Source: Bacillota bacterium (GTDB lineage Bacteria; Bacillota; Clostridia; TANB77; CAG-465). Taken from it: a stretch of 64,000 bases of DNA. The notes under the pieces were generated by a model that saw only the letters and a program-made list of their open reading frames with translations, had not been told where the DNA came from and ran no database searches. This document shows, piece by piece, positions 15,025-24,064 of the stretch (position 1 is its first letter; every line of letters begins with the position of its first letter). The stretch spans positions 62,001-126,000 of the forward strand of contig JAEYPQ010000065.1 of the NCBI GenBank assembly GCA_023410645.1, written 5' to 3'. The translations under genes and the position numbers were made by a program.

Positions 15025-17181
15025 ATGAATATAGTAGGTGAAAAGGTAATTGAAATCTTAGATAGAGAGCATATAAAATATAATTCTTCAATGTTAAGAG
15101 AAGTAAGTGAATATTGTGAAGAAATATATAAAGATATGAGGAGAAATCAAATTAGTATAATAGATCACATTATTGGAGTTACAGATGAAGTTGCAAAGTT
15201 AAGACTTGATGAGACTTCTATTTATGCTGCTATGCTTCATGAGGCTACTCGATTTGATACTTTCGATAAAAAGAAATTTGAAGAAAAGTTTGGAAAAGAG
15301 ATATTAGATATCATACTAACTGTAAATAAACTTTCATGTCTAAATTATAAGACAGATCAAAAAGTAGATAATGAAAGTTTGAGAAATATGTTTTTATCTA
15401 TTGCAAAGGATATACGTACAGTGATTATTAAACTTGCAGATAGATTATATAATATGAGAAATATTTCGTTATTTGATAGTGAAGAAAAGAAAAGTAATAT
15501 GGCAAAAGAATGTTTAAGTATATATGCACCTATTGCTCATAGAATAGGTATGTCACAGGTAAAATCTGAACTTGAAGATATTTCTTTTAAAGTATTGATG
15601 CCACTTGAATATGCAAATATAAAACATCAAATTGATATTAAGAAAAAAGAAAGAGAAGACTATATTAAAGAAAGAATATCAGAAATTGATGAGAATTTAA
15701 AGGATCAAGGCATAACTTCACATATATATGGTAGACCAAAACACTTTTATAGTATATATAAAAAGATGAAAGAAAAGGGCTATGAAATAGATGATCTATA
15801 TGATTTACTAGCAATTAGAATAATAGTTGATTCTGTAAAAGACTGTTATAGTGTTCTTGGAATAGTTCACGATTTATATAAACCACTTCCAGGCAGATTT
15901 AAAGATTATATTGCAGTACCAAAAACAAATATGTATCAATCACTTCATACTACTGTTTTTGGGGAAGGTGGTAAACCATTTGAAATACAAATTAGAACTT
16001 GGGATATGCATAAGGTAGCTGAAAATGGTATTGCTGCACACTTTTCATATAAAGAAAAAACAAGTAGAATAAGCGAAGTTGATAAAAAGATTGTATGGTT
16101 AAAGCAAGCGTTGGAACTTCAGCAGGAACTTGTAGATAATACTGAGAATTTAAGTCAAATTAAAAGTGAAATGTTTGGCGAAGAAGTATATGTATTTACT
16201 CCAAATGGTGATATTAAGTCATTTCCAAAAGGAGCTACTACTATTGATTTTGCATATTCAATACATCAAAAAATTGCTGAAACAATGATCGGTGCAAAAA
16301 TTAATGGTAAAATGGTACCAATAAATACTAAACTAGAAAATACAGATATAATTGAAATAATTACTTCACCAAATTCAAGTGGACCAAGTTTTGATTGGCT
16401 TAAATATGTTAATACTACAGGTGCAAAGAACAAAATAACTAGTTTCCTAAAAAAACAAGGAAAAGATGTAAACATTGCAAAAGGTAAAGAAATATTTGAT
16501 AAATATGTTAAAAATCAAACTATTTCAAAAGAGTTATTATTAGATGAAAAATACATAAATGCAATGCTAAAAAGATGTGGCTTTAAGACTTTAGAAGAAT
16601 GCTATGAAAATATTGGCTTTGGTAGTATGGCGATACTAAAAGTAATGAGTAGATTAGTTGAGGCATATAAAGAGGATAATAGAGATGAATTTGAAGAAAT
16701 AAAACAAATAAAGAAAGTAAAAAGTAAAAAAGACAATTCAAATAATTTAGTTGTAGTAGAAAATATTGATAACTGTAAGGTGCAATTTGCAAAATGTTGT
16801 TCACCAATACCAGGTGATGAAATAATTGGATATATTACTTATTCAAATGGTGTGTCAATACATAGAAAGGATTGTACTAATTTAAAGAATTTAAATATTA
16901 CTTCAAGATCTATTAATGTACACTGGAAAACAAAAACTGATGCTAATTTCGTTGCTAAAGTTAGAATAAGAGCAAATAATAGAGATAATATAATAACAGA
17001 TATATTAAAAGAGTTAAGAGAGCAAAAAATAACTGTGGAACAAATGAATACTAGAGTTACTATTGATAGAGAAAATATAATAGATTTAGGAATAAATATA
17101 TCTGATACTGAAAAATTACAAAGTATAATACGCGGACTAAAGAAAATAGATAGTGTCTTTGATGTTAAAAGAATAAGATAA
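15025..17181 (+). CDS. relA: Long RelA/SpoT-homologue (p)ppGpp synthetase, hydrolase motif degenerate
   Basis: Stringent-response enzyme that makes (p)ppGpp from GTP/GDP and ATP; 718 aa with full architecture. An HD-type domain occupies about 1-190. The synthetase domain (about 215-340) is intact: YGRPKHFYSIYKK, YDLLAIRIIV, GRFKDYIA, NMYQSLHTTV and FEIQIRT. The TGS domain follows (VYVFTPNGDIKSFPKGAT), then the zinc-finger region with CCSPIPGDEIIGY and a C-terminal ACT domain. In the hydrolase domain the HDxxEDT motif reads HEATRFDT, and the histidine normally in YIIHP is shifted (SIIDH), so hydrolysis may be lost. Followed 16 bases later by the MBL-fold gene and then ung. Confidence 0.92.
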   Translation: MNIVGEKVIEILDREHIKYNSSMLREVSEYCEEIYKDMRRNQISIIDHIIGVTDEVAKLRLDETSIYAAMLHEATRFDTFDKKKFEEKFGKEILDIILTVNKLSCLNYKTDQKVDNESLRNMFLSIAKDIRTVIIKLADRLYNMRNISLFDSEEKKSNMAKECLSIYAPIAHRIGMSQVKSELEDISFKVLMPLEYANIKHQIDIKKKEREDYIKERISEIDENLKDQGITSHIYGRPKHFYSIYKKMKEKGYEIDDLYDLLAIRIIVDSVKDCYSVLGIVHDLYKPLPGRFKDYIAVPKTNMYQSLHTTVFGEGGKPFEIQIRTWDMHKVAENGIAAHFSYKEKTSRISEVDKKIVWLKQALELQQELVDNTENLSQIKSEMFGEEVYVFTPNGDIKSFPKGATTIDFAYSIHQKIAETMIGAKINGKMVPINTKLENTDIIEIITSPNSSGPSFDWLKYVNTTGAKNKITSFLKKQGKDVNIAKGKEIFDKYVKNQTISKELLLDEKYINAMLKRCGFKTLEECYENIGFGSMAILKVMSRLVEAYKEDNRDEFEEIKQIKKVKSKKDNSNNLVVVENIDNCKVQFAKCCSPIPGDEIIGYITYSNGVSIHRKDCTNLKNLNITSRSINVHWKTKTDANFVAKVRIRANNRDNIITDILKELREQKITVEQMNTRVTIDRENIIDLGINISDTEKLQSIIRGLKKIDSVFDVKRIR

Positions 17182-17197
17182 TTTTAGGAGTATAGAA

Positions 17198-17863
17198 ATG
17201 ATAAATATAGAAAAAATTGAAATAGATGTTTCAAATAGCGGACATTTAACAAATACATATTTGATATTTGATAATAAAACAAATGAAGCCGTGTTATTTG
17301 ATCCTGCTGATAATTCAACTAAAATAATTGACAGAATAAAACAATTGAAATTAAATATAAAATATATTTGTATTACCCATGCTCATGGTGATCATTTCGG
17401 TGCTTTAGAAAAAGTAGCAGATTATACTAAAGCGGATATTTTAGTGCATAGAAATGATTACTTTTCTTTAATAGGACGAGAGACTAGTTATTCCGAAGAG
17501 CTAGGGGTTGGAAAACAAAATCTTGAAGGATTTAATATTATTAAAATATATGACGGATATAATTTTAAAGTTGGTGATATGAATTTTGAAATTATACATA
17601 CACCAGGACACACAAGTGGCTGCATTTGTATATATGAGAAAGTTTCAAATAGTTTATTTACAGGAGATACTATTTTTTATGATTGCTATGGAAGATGTGA
17701 CTTATATTCAGCTAGTTTTGATGATATGGTGTCATCAATTAGAAAATTATTTGATAGGTTTGATGATATAACTATTTATCCTGGACATGATAAAATAGTG
17801 AATATAAGTTCTGCTAAAAAATACATCAGAATGCTTATGTCAATGAAAAATATAAAGTTATAA
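17198..17863 (+). CDS. MBL-fold metallo-hydrolase (YcbL/glyoxalase II-like)
   Basis: 221 aa, a cytoplasmic metallo-beta-lactamase-fold hydrolase. Metal ligands are all visible: THAHGDHFGALE (HxHxDH), HTPGHTSGC, LFTGDTIFYDCYGRCDL and the final YPGHDK. The F-x-G-D-x-L/I-F-x-x-x-x-GR-x-D pattern is typical of the YcbL subgroup related to glyoxalase II; the substrate is not known. Placed directly behind relA, a common Clostridia arrangement, and 13 bases before ung, suggesting an operon. Confidence 0.9.
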   Translation: MINIEKIEIDVSNSGHLTNTYLIFDNKTNEAVLFDPADNSTKIIDRIKQLKLNIKYICITHAHGDHFGALEKVADYTKADILVHRNDYFSLIGRETSYSEELGVGKQNLEGFNIIKIYDGYNFKVGDMNFEIIHTPGHTSGCICIYEKVSNSLFTGDTIFYDCYGRCDLYSASFDDMVSSIRKLFDRFDDITIYPGHDKIVNISSAKKYIRMLMSMKNIKL

Positions 17864-17876
17864 TTGAGGAGTAAAA

Positions 17877-18539
17877 ATGAATTATTTTAAAGAAATAATA
17901 GAGAGAGAATCAAAAAAAGATTATTATATAAAATTACATGAGTTTGTAGAAAATGAATATAAAACTAAAACTATTTTTCCACCAAAAGAAAACATATTTT
18001 TTGCTTTAAAAAACACACCATATGAGCATATAAAAGTAGTTATAATCGGACAAGATCCGTATCATGGTGTAGGTGAAGCTCATGGTATGGCTTTTTCTGT
18101 TAATCCTGGAATTCAAATACCACCATCATTAAAGAATATTTATAAAGAAATAAATAGAGATTTAGGTTGTAAAATACCAAACAATGGTTATTTATTAAAG
18201 TGGGCAAGACAAGGAGTTTTAATGTTAAACAGTGTATTAACAGTTGAAAAAGATAAGCCTGCAAGTCATCAAGGTAAAGGTTGGGAAGTGTTTACTGATG
18301 AAATAATATCAGAGATTAATAAAAAAGATACACCTGTTGTTTTTTTACTTTGGGGAAATTTTGCAAAGCAAAAAATGAATTTAATAACTAATCAAAAACA
18401 TCTAATCCTAACTTCGTCTCACCCTAGTCCTTTTGCAGTAAAATATGGATTTGATGGATGTTCACATTTTTCGAAAACAAATAACTTTTTAATAAAAAAT
18501 AATATGGTACCGATAGACTGGCAAATAGAGGATATATAG
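17877..18539 (+). CDS. ung: Uracil-DNA glycosylase (family 1)
   Basis: Removes uracil from DNA as the first step of base-excision repair; 220 aa, the normal length. Motif A GQDPYHGVGEAHGMAFSV includes the catalytic aspartate. LLWGNFAKQKMNLI and HPSPFAVKYGFDGCSHFSKTN supply the uracil-binding and minor-groove loop residues. TTGAGGAG precedes the ATG. Last gene of the relA-MBL-ung unit, with a terminator immediately after. Confidence 0.96.
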   Translation: MNYFKEIIERESKKDYYIKLHEFVENEYKTKTIFPPKENIFFALKNTPYEHIKVVIIGQDPYHGVGEAHGMAFSVNPGIQIPPSLKNIYKEINRDLGCKIPNNGYLLKWARQGVLMLNSVLTVEKDKPASHQGKGWEVFTDEIISEINKKDTPVVFLLWGNFAKQKMNLITNQKHLILTSSHPSPFAVKYGFDGCSHFSKTNNFLIKNNMVPIDWQIEDI

Positions 18540-18568
18540 AGAAGTAGAATTAACTACTTCTTTTTTTA
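18540..18568 (+). terminator. Rho-independent terminator after ung
   Basis: GAAGTA / TACTTC stem with an 8-nt loop and seven Ts, directly after the ung stop. Confidence 0.75.
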
Positions 18569-18589
18569 TATAAAATATAGCATAAAAAC

Positions 18590-18647
18590 GAACAAATGTA
18601 TTGACAATATGTTGAAATAGAAATATAATATATTCAAACAAATGTTT
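18590..18647 (+). promoter_or_regulatory. recN promoter with two LexA/SOS-box-like sites
   Basis: TTGACA at 18601-18606, 17-nt spacer, TATAAT at 18624-18629. GAACAAATGTAT abuts the -35 (18590-18601) and AAACAAATGTTT lies just after the -10 (18636-18647). Both resemble the Gram-positive SOS box GAAC-N4-GTTC, each with one to two mismatches. RecN is an SOS gene in Bacillus, so LexA control is plausible. Confidence 0.55.
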
Positions 18648-18666
18648 ATATATTAAGAGGTGTGAT

Positions 18667-20301
18667 ATGATAACAACATTACATATAAAAAATATTGGAA
18701 TTATAGATGAGATAAGTGTTGATTTGAATAGTGGTTTAAATGTATTAACAGGTGAGACAGGCGCAGGTAAAACGTTAATTATTGATTCATTATCAATTAT
18801 TTCTGGTGGAAGATTTTCAAAAGATATGATAAGAAAAGGTGAGAAGTTTTCACTTGTAGAAGCAATTATTTATGATCCTGAAAGTTATATTGCAGAAGAT
18901 TCAAATATAATTGTTTCAAGGGAAATATATGAAAATGGTAAGAATTCTTGTAAGATAAATGGTAGACTTGTTACTGTATCAGAGTTAAAAATATTTATGC
19001 AAGATTACATTGATATACACGGACAAAGCGATAATCAAAAGCTTATGAATGTTTCAAATCATATTAATTTTTTAGATGATTTTGCATCAAATGAAATTTC
19101 AAGTTTAAAAGAAAAGTATTCTAAATTATATAGTGAGTATATTGAAATAAATCTAGAATTAAAGAAAAATTATGCTGATGATATAGAAAAGCAAAGAACT
19201 CTTGATTTATTAAATTATCAATTAAATGAAATAGAAGAAACAAAACTTAAAATAAAAGAAGATGATGAATTAGAAAACAAAAGAAAACTTATACAAAATT
19301 CTGAAAAAATTTATGAAAATTTAAATAATTCTGAGATAGTTTTTAATGATAAAGTATTGCCTGGAATTGAATCTATTATGAAATCGTTATCAAAAATTTC
19401 AAATATTGATGAGAAATATTCAGAAAAATTAATTAATATAGAGTCCATGTATTATGAGTTACAAGAAATTTCTAATCAAATAGTTGAATATAAATATGAT
19501 GTAGATTTTGATGAAAATGATTTAAATAAAATACAAAATAGACTCGATGTTATCTATTCTTTAAAAAGAAAATATGGAAATACTATTGAAGAGATATTAA
19601 ATTACAAAGATAAAATAAAAATAGAAATTAGCACAATTGAAAATCTTGAAGAATATGTTAATAATTTGAAAATAAAACTTAATGATGTTAAATCTAATAT
19701 GAATTCATTTGCAAAAAAAATGCATGAAGTAAGATGCAAATATAAAGACATAATTGAAGAATCAATTAATAAAGAACTAATCGATTTGGAAATGAAAAAT
19801 GCAAAATTTAATGTAAATATTGAATACATAAATGAAGAAAAATACAATGAAAATGGTCTAGACAATGTAGAATTTTTAATATCAACTAATGTTGGAGAAG
19901 AGTATAAATCTTTAATAAAAATCGCTTCTGGTGGGGAAATATCAAGAATAATGCTTGCAATAAAGACTGTACTTTCTAGTATAGATAAGGTAAAAATTAT
20001 GGTGTTTGATGAAATAGATACTGGAATTAGTGGCATAGCATCTAAATCAGTTGGACAAAAATTAAAGAAGATATCTGATTCACATCAAATACTATGTGTA
20101 ACTCATTCAGCAGTAATTACAGCTGTTGGAGATTATAATTATTTTATTAATAAGAATGTTATAGGAAATGAAACTAAAACTTCAATAAAAATATTGGATG
20201 AGAATGAAGTTATAAATGAGATAGCTAGAATTTCAGCTGGAAATGTTACAGAAATTGCACTTAGATATGCATGTGAATTAAGAGGCATGATTTTTGCTTA
20301 A
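18667..20301 (+). CDS. recN: DNA repair protein RecN (SMC-like ATPase)
   Basis: SMC-family ATPase recruited early to double-strand breaks; 544 aa. Walker A LTGETGAGKTLIIDS sits at the N-terminus (about 29-43). The middle is a coiled coil of roughly 150-370. The ABC signature IASGGEISRIMLAIK and Walker B KIMVFDEIDTGISG lie in the C-terminal lobe, followed by the H-loop VTHSA. A short Q-loop DIHGQSDNQ is also present. Monocistronic, with its own consensus promoter and possible SOS boxes. Confidence 0.95.
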   Translation: MITTLHIKNIGIIDEISVDLNSGLNVLTGETGAGKTLIIDSLSIISGGRFSKDMIRKGEKFSLVEAIIYDPESYIAEDSNIIVSREIYENGKNSCKINGRLVTVSELKIFMQDYIDIHGQSDNQKLMNVSNHINFLDDFASNEISSLKEKYSKLYSEYIEINLELKKNYADDIEKQRTLDLLNYQLNEIEETKLKIKEDDELENKRKLIQNSEKIYENLNNSEIVFNDKVLPGIESIMKSLSKISNIDEKYSEKLINIESMYYELQEISNQIVEYKYDVDFDENDLNKIQNRLDVIYSLKRKYGNTIEEILNYKDKIKIEISTIENLEEYVNNLKIKLNDVKSNMNSFAKKMHEVRCKYKDIIEESINKELIDLEMKNAKFNVNIEYINEEKYNENGLDNVEFLISTNVGEEYKSLIKIASGGEISRIMLAIKTVLSSIDKVKIMVFDEIDTGISGIASKSVGQKLKKISDSHQILCVTHSAVITAVGDYNYFINKNVIGNETKTSIKILDENEVINEIARISAGNVTEIALRYACELRGMIFA

Positions 20302-20338
20302 AAATTGTCATATTATGTAGAAATTTTAAAATAAATTA

Positions 20339-20367
20339 TTGACAAATATTGGTAATTTTATTATACT
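20339..20367 (+). promoter_or_regulatory. Sigma-A-type promoter of the secreted hydrolase gene
   Basis: TTGACA at 20339-20344, 17-nt spacer, TATACT at 20362-20367. The ~140-nt leader carries an AGAATAGT/ACTATTCT hairpin at about 20395-20414. Confidence 0.7.
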
Positions 20368-20508
20368 ATAACGGTAACTAAAATTTTGTCTAATGAGAAT
20401 AGTTAATACTATTCTTGGAAAAGGAGCTAAAATTGAGTTTTGATGATTCTTCATGAAGTATTAAAATTGGAAAAAATATCTAATTATAATAAAACGGAGG
20501 ATAACATA

Positions 20509-21456
20509 ATGAAATTCTTAAGAAAAATAATGCTAGTAGCATTAATATTAGTTTTTGGAGGAACATCAGTTGTAAGTGCATGCGAAGTTTATAAGTATGT
20601 AAAAATTGCCGGAGATAAGAAAGTTTATACTAAGATCGAAGGATATGGTACTGCTAATATTGTATTCATATCTGGTTATGGTGATGGAATTAATACATAC
20701 AGTGAAGAAGGTGGCGTGGAGACATGGAATCAAGTAATAAGTGGGCTTCCCGCTAATACAAAGAAAATTGTTCCTGATCCTTTAGGACTTGGGCAGAGTG
20801 ATAATGTTGATAATAGAATTCCATTAACTTCTGAACAAATTGAAGCATATCTTAATTTCGAATATGTGAGTTATGATTTTGATTCATTATATTCCGGGAA
20901 TAGTATTATAGGTAAAACTTCAGTTGACAGAGCTGATCAATTATATCTTACTATAAAAAAATCAAAGGATATTAATGGTCCTGTTATCCTCGTTGCACAT
21001 TCTATAGGAATGTTTACTGCATATGAATTTGCATTAAAATATCCTGACATGGTCAGTGGAATTGTAAGTGTTGATGGTACATTCCCTACGAATATTAAAG
21101 AGGTATCTAAATTTCTAGAATCAATGCCTGATGTAAGAGAAATGTATTTAGGGCAGTTTACAGATGCAGCAGGAAGCCTAAATGAAATGATATTAAGTTC
21201 AATAAAAATTGAACAATCACAACAAAATGTACTCAATATTCCATTAATTGTTGTTCATGATATTTCAGGTGAGAATGGTCCCGAACTACAAGCTCTTTCA
21301 GATTCTGGTGTAGATTTTTGGCTAGATAAATTTCCGTCCCAATATTCAAAATCAGAAAATGTTAATTCAGGACATTACATTATGCTAAACAAGCCAGAAT
21401 CAGTAATTTCTGCTATTGAAGAAATGCTTGAATTAGTATATCCAGATTTATATTAA
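20509..21456 (+). CDS. Secreted alpha/beta hydrolase
   Basis: 315 aa with a signal peptide (MKFLRKIMLVALILVFGGTS, then VVSAC). The alpha/beta hydrolase core begins at IVFISGYGDG. The nucleophile elbow reads AHSIGMF (Ser in HSIG), an acidic residue is likely in SVDGTFP or HDISGENGP, and the catalytic His is in NSGHYIM. The family spans esterases, lipases and peptidases and the substrate is unknown. The cysteine near the signal end (SAC) might be a lipobox, but the context is poor. The chosen ATG follows GGAGG; an upstream in-frame ATG at 20443 would spoil the signal peptide. Confidence 0.82.
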   Translation: MKFLRKIMLVALILVFGGTSVVSACEVYKYVKIAGDKKVYTKIEGYGTANIVFISGYGDGINTYSEEGGVETWNQVISGLPANTKKIVPDPLGLGQSDNVDNRIPLTSEQIEAYLNFEYVSYDFDSLYSGNSIIGKTSVDRADQLYLTIKKSKDINGPVILVAHSIGMFTAYEFALKYPDMVSGIVSVDGTFPTNIKEVSKFLESMPDVREMYLGQFTDAAGSLNEMILSSIKIEQSQQNVLNIPLIVVHDISGENGPELQALSDSGVDFWLDKFPSQYSKSENVNSGHYIMLNKPESVISAIEEMLELVYPDLY

Positions 21457-21494
21457 TTTGTAATTTTAAATTATCTAATACATATTTTTATATC

Positions 21495-21531
21495 AAGCCA
21501 CAAATTCATTTTGAATTTGTGGCTTTTTTTG
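21495..21531 (+). terminator. Rho-independent terminator
   Basis: Perfect 14-bp stem AAGCCACAAATTCA / TGAATTTGTGGCTT with a 3-nt loop and a T-run. Confidence 0.9.
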
Positions 21532-21583
21532 TCTAAATGTGATATAATGATACATGTTATAATTTTCAAAGGAGTAATATGAA

Positions 21584-22609
21584 ATGAAAACAAGCGACTT
21601 TTTTTATGAACTACCACAAGAGTTAATTGCTCAGACCCCACTTAAAGAAAGACAAAAATCAAGAATGATGATTTTAGATAAAAAGACAGGTAAAGTTAAG
21701 CATGAGATTTTTGAAAATATAGTTAAATATATAAATAAAGGTGATACAATAGTACTAAATGACACAAAAGTCTTACCTGCAAGATTATTTGGTAATAGAG
21801 AAAATAAAGAAGAAATAATCGAATTTTTACTGGTAAAAGAATTAGGCAATAATAGATGGGAAACGTTAGTAAAGCCAGGGAAAAAAGCTAAAATTGGAGC
21901 TCATATAGTATTTAAGAAAGATTTATTAGAAGCAGATGTAATTGAGATTTTACCTGAAGGTGAAAGAATAATTGAGTTTAAATATAGTGGAATATTTAAT
22001 GAAATTTTGGATGAGCTAGGTACAATGCCACTTCCACCATATATAACTGAAAAGTTAGACGATAAAGATAGATATCAAACTGTATATAGCAAAAATTTAG
22101 GTTCTGCTGCGGCACCTACTGCTGGACTTCATTTTACAAAAGAAGTATTAAGTGAACTTGAACGAAAAGGAGTAAATGTTGTATATGTTACCTTACATGT
22201 AGGAATTGGAACATTTAGACCAGTTAAAGTGGAAAATGTACTTGAACATCACATGCATAGTGAGTATTTTGTGATTTCTCAAGAGGCTTGTGATATTATT
22301 AATGATACTAAAAAGCGTGGAAATAAAGTATTTGCGGTTGGCACAACATCATGTAGAGTTCTTGAGTCTGCAACAGATGAAAATGGAATAATAAACAAAA
22401 TGGCAAAAGAAACAGATATATTTATATATCCAGGTTATAAATTTAAAATGGTAGATAATTTACTAACAAATTTTCATTTACCAGAATCTACATTAATAAT
22501 GTTAGTATCTGCACTTGTTGGTAAAGAGAAAATACTTAATGCATATAATGAAGCTGTAAAAGAAAAGTATAGATTCTTTAGTTTTGGAGACTGCATGTTA
22601 ATTGAATAA
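21584..22609 (+). CDS. queA: tRNA preQ1(34) S-adenosylmethionine ribosyltransferase-isomerase QueA
   Basis: Transfers the ribosyl part of SAM to preQ1 at tRNA position 34 to form epoxyqueuosine. 341 aa. Family blocks are clear: FYELPQELIAQTPLKERQKSRMM at the N-terminus, LNDTKVLPARLFG, LPPYI, YQTVYSK, AAPTAGLHFT, TLHVGIGTFRPV, and C-terminal NLLTNFHLPESTLIMLVSAL. AAAGGAG precedes the ATG. tgt, the enzyme for the preceding step, lies 1.5 kb downstream. Confidence 0.97.
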   Translation: MKTSDFFYELPQELIAQTPLKERQKSRMMILDKKTGKVKHEIFENIVKYINKGDTIVLNDTKVLPARLFGNRENKEEIIEFLLVKELGNNRWETLVKPGKKAKIGAHIVFKKDLLEADVIEILPEGERIIEFKYSGIFNEILDELGTMPLPPYITEKLDDKDRYQTVYSKNLGSAAAPTAGLHFTKEVLSELERKGVNVVYVTLHVGIGTFRPVKVENVLEHHMHSEYFVISQEACDIINDTKKRGNKVFAVGTTSCRVLESATDENGIINKMAKETDIFIYPGYKFKMVDNLLTNFHLPESTLIMLVSALVGKEKILNAYNEAVKEKYRFFSFGDCMLIE

Positions 22610-22614
22610 TATAT

Positions 22615-22655
22615 AAAAAATCACTAAATTTTTTATAAAATTTAGTGATTTTTTA
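22615..22655. terminator. Bidirectional terminator between queA and the 22682 gene
   Basis: AAAAATCACTAAATTT pairs with AAATTTAGTGATTTTT around a short TTTAT loop, between convergent genes. Confidence 0.85.
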
Positions 22656-22681
22656 TTTACTAATTAATTATTTAATTAGCA

Positions 22682-22993
22682 TTAATCAATTATATGTGCC
22701 CAAGAAACATCAATGTAGTAATCATAGTCGTGTTTACTATCATGTGTTTTTACGATAAAATTTCTTTTTTTAAGCTCAGCAATTGTGTAGTCACTTATAG
22801 GCGGTTCAAAGTTTGGCCATATTTTATCTTGTTCTCTTTGTGCTTCTTGATTCAATCCAGTTGTGAGATGTAAATTTTTACTGTGCTTTGCTACTTTTTT
22901 TATTGCTTCAAGCATTTTTTCAAGTTCTTTTTCAAGTTCTTTTCCCTGATTTTCATACAACATAGCTGCATCATTGGCAGTAAAATTAGACAT
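22682..22993 (-). CDS. Hypothetical protein (103 aa)
   Basis: Not recognised. The first half is helical and charged with a heptad-like stretch (GKELEKELEKMLEAIKKVAKH); the second is strand-rich and ends DYDYYIDVSWAHIID. There is no signal peptide or membrane segment. It has AAGGAG before the ATG, a perfect promoter (23053-23081) and a shared terminator, so it is a real single-gene unit. It interrupts the queA-tgt neighbourhood on the opposite strand and might be acquired, but base composition is unremarkable. Confidence 0.75.
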   Translation of the reverse strand: MSNFTANDAAMLYENQGKELEKELEKMLEAIKKVAKHSKNLHLTTGLNQEAQREQDKIWPNFEPPISDYTIAELKKRNFIVKTHDSKHDYDYYIDVSWAHIID

Positions 22994-23052
22994 AATATTA
23001 TTCTCCTTATAAATGAATTATCAATACAGTTACCTTAATACTTATTTATTTA

Positions 23053-23081
23053 ATTATATCACAACTTTAGAATTATGTCAA
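23053..23081 (-). promoter_or_regulatory. Consensus promoter of the 22682 gene
   Basis: On the minus strand: TTGACA (23076-23081), 17-nt spacer, TATAAT (23053-23058). Confidence 0.8.
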
Positions 23082-23190
23082 CTAAATATACTAATAGAAA
23101 CATATCTAATAATTATTATATAATAAGTTCTTTTTTTACTATATAACTATATAATATAATAAAAATATTTTGTATTTAGGGGGAATTATT

Positions 23191-23991
23191 ATGTTAAAAT
23201 TTACAAAGATACATGGTATAGGAAATGATTATATATATATTAATCTAAATAAATACAATATGAAGAACATTGAAGAAACAGTTGTAAAGCTTTGCGACAG
23301 ACACTTTGGAGTTGGAAGTGATGGCGTAATATTTGTATATAAAAGTGATATAGCTGATTTTAAAATGAGAATATTTAATCCTGATGGAAGTGAAGCAGAA
23401 ATGTGCGGTAATGGAATAAGAGGGTTAGGTAAATATGTGTATGAGAATAAACTTACTAGGAAAAATTACATATCAGTTGAAACTAAAGCGGGGATTAAAT
23501 ATTTAGATCTAAATATAACAAAAAAAGTAGTTAATACAGTATGTGTTAATATGGGAAAACCAATTGTATACGATGATATAGAATTAAAAGTTGGTAAGAA
23601 TGAGTATAAGTGCATAAATATTTCTATGGGAAATCCTCATGCAGTTATATTTGTTGATGATTTAGAAAAAATAAACATTGATAAAGTAGGAAAGAATATA
23701 TCTGAAAATAAGATATTTGAAAATAGAACTAATGTAGAATTTGTTAAATTAAATGATAATGATAATATTGAGATTAGAGTATATGAAAGAGGTGTAGGCG
23801 AAACTCTAGCATGTGGTACTGGTGCATGTGCATCTGTTGTTGCAAGTGTAATTAATGGATATACAGGTAGGGATGTTGATGTAAAACTTTTAGGTGGGAG
23901 TTTAAATATAAATTTTGATCCAATTAGTAACAATGTTTTTATGAGTGGACCTGCAGTTACCGTATATGAAGGAATTGTACATGATATATAA
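23191..23991 (+). CDS. dapF: Diaminopimelate epimerase
   Basis: Interconverts LL- and meso-diaminopimelate for lysine and peptidoglycan synthesis; 266 aa. Both catalytic cysteines are present: MCGNGIRGLGKYVYE and ACGTGACASVVAS. KIHGIGNDYIYIN and MGNPHAVIFVDD are the usual substrate-binding blocks. The ATG at 23191 follows GGGGG closely; the in-frame TTG at 23170 is upstream of that site. The enzyme indicates meso-DAP-type cell wall. Confidence 0.96.
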   Translation: MLKFTKIHGIGNDYIYINLNKYNMKNIEETVVKLCDRHFGVGSDGVIFVYKSDIADFKMRIFNPDGSEAEMCGNGIRGLGKYVYENKLTRKNYISVETKAGIKYLDLNITKKVVNTVCVNMGKPIVYDDIELKVGKNEYKCINISMGNPHAVIFVDDLEKINIDKVGKNISENKIFENRTNVEFVKLNDNDNIEIRVYERGVGETLACGTGACASVVASVINGYTGRDVDVKLLGGSLNINFDPISNNVFMSGPAVTVYEGIVHDI

Positions 23992-24064
23992 AATAAACTA
24001 TCTTTTTTAGAAATTTTATGTTATAATTAATGTATTATTTTAAGTAAACTACAGAGGAGTAATT

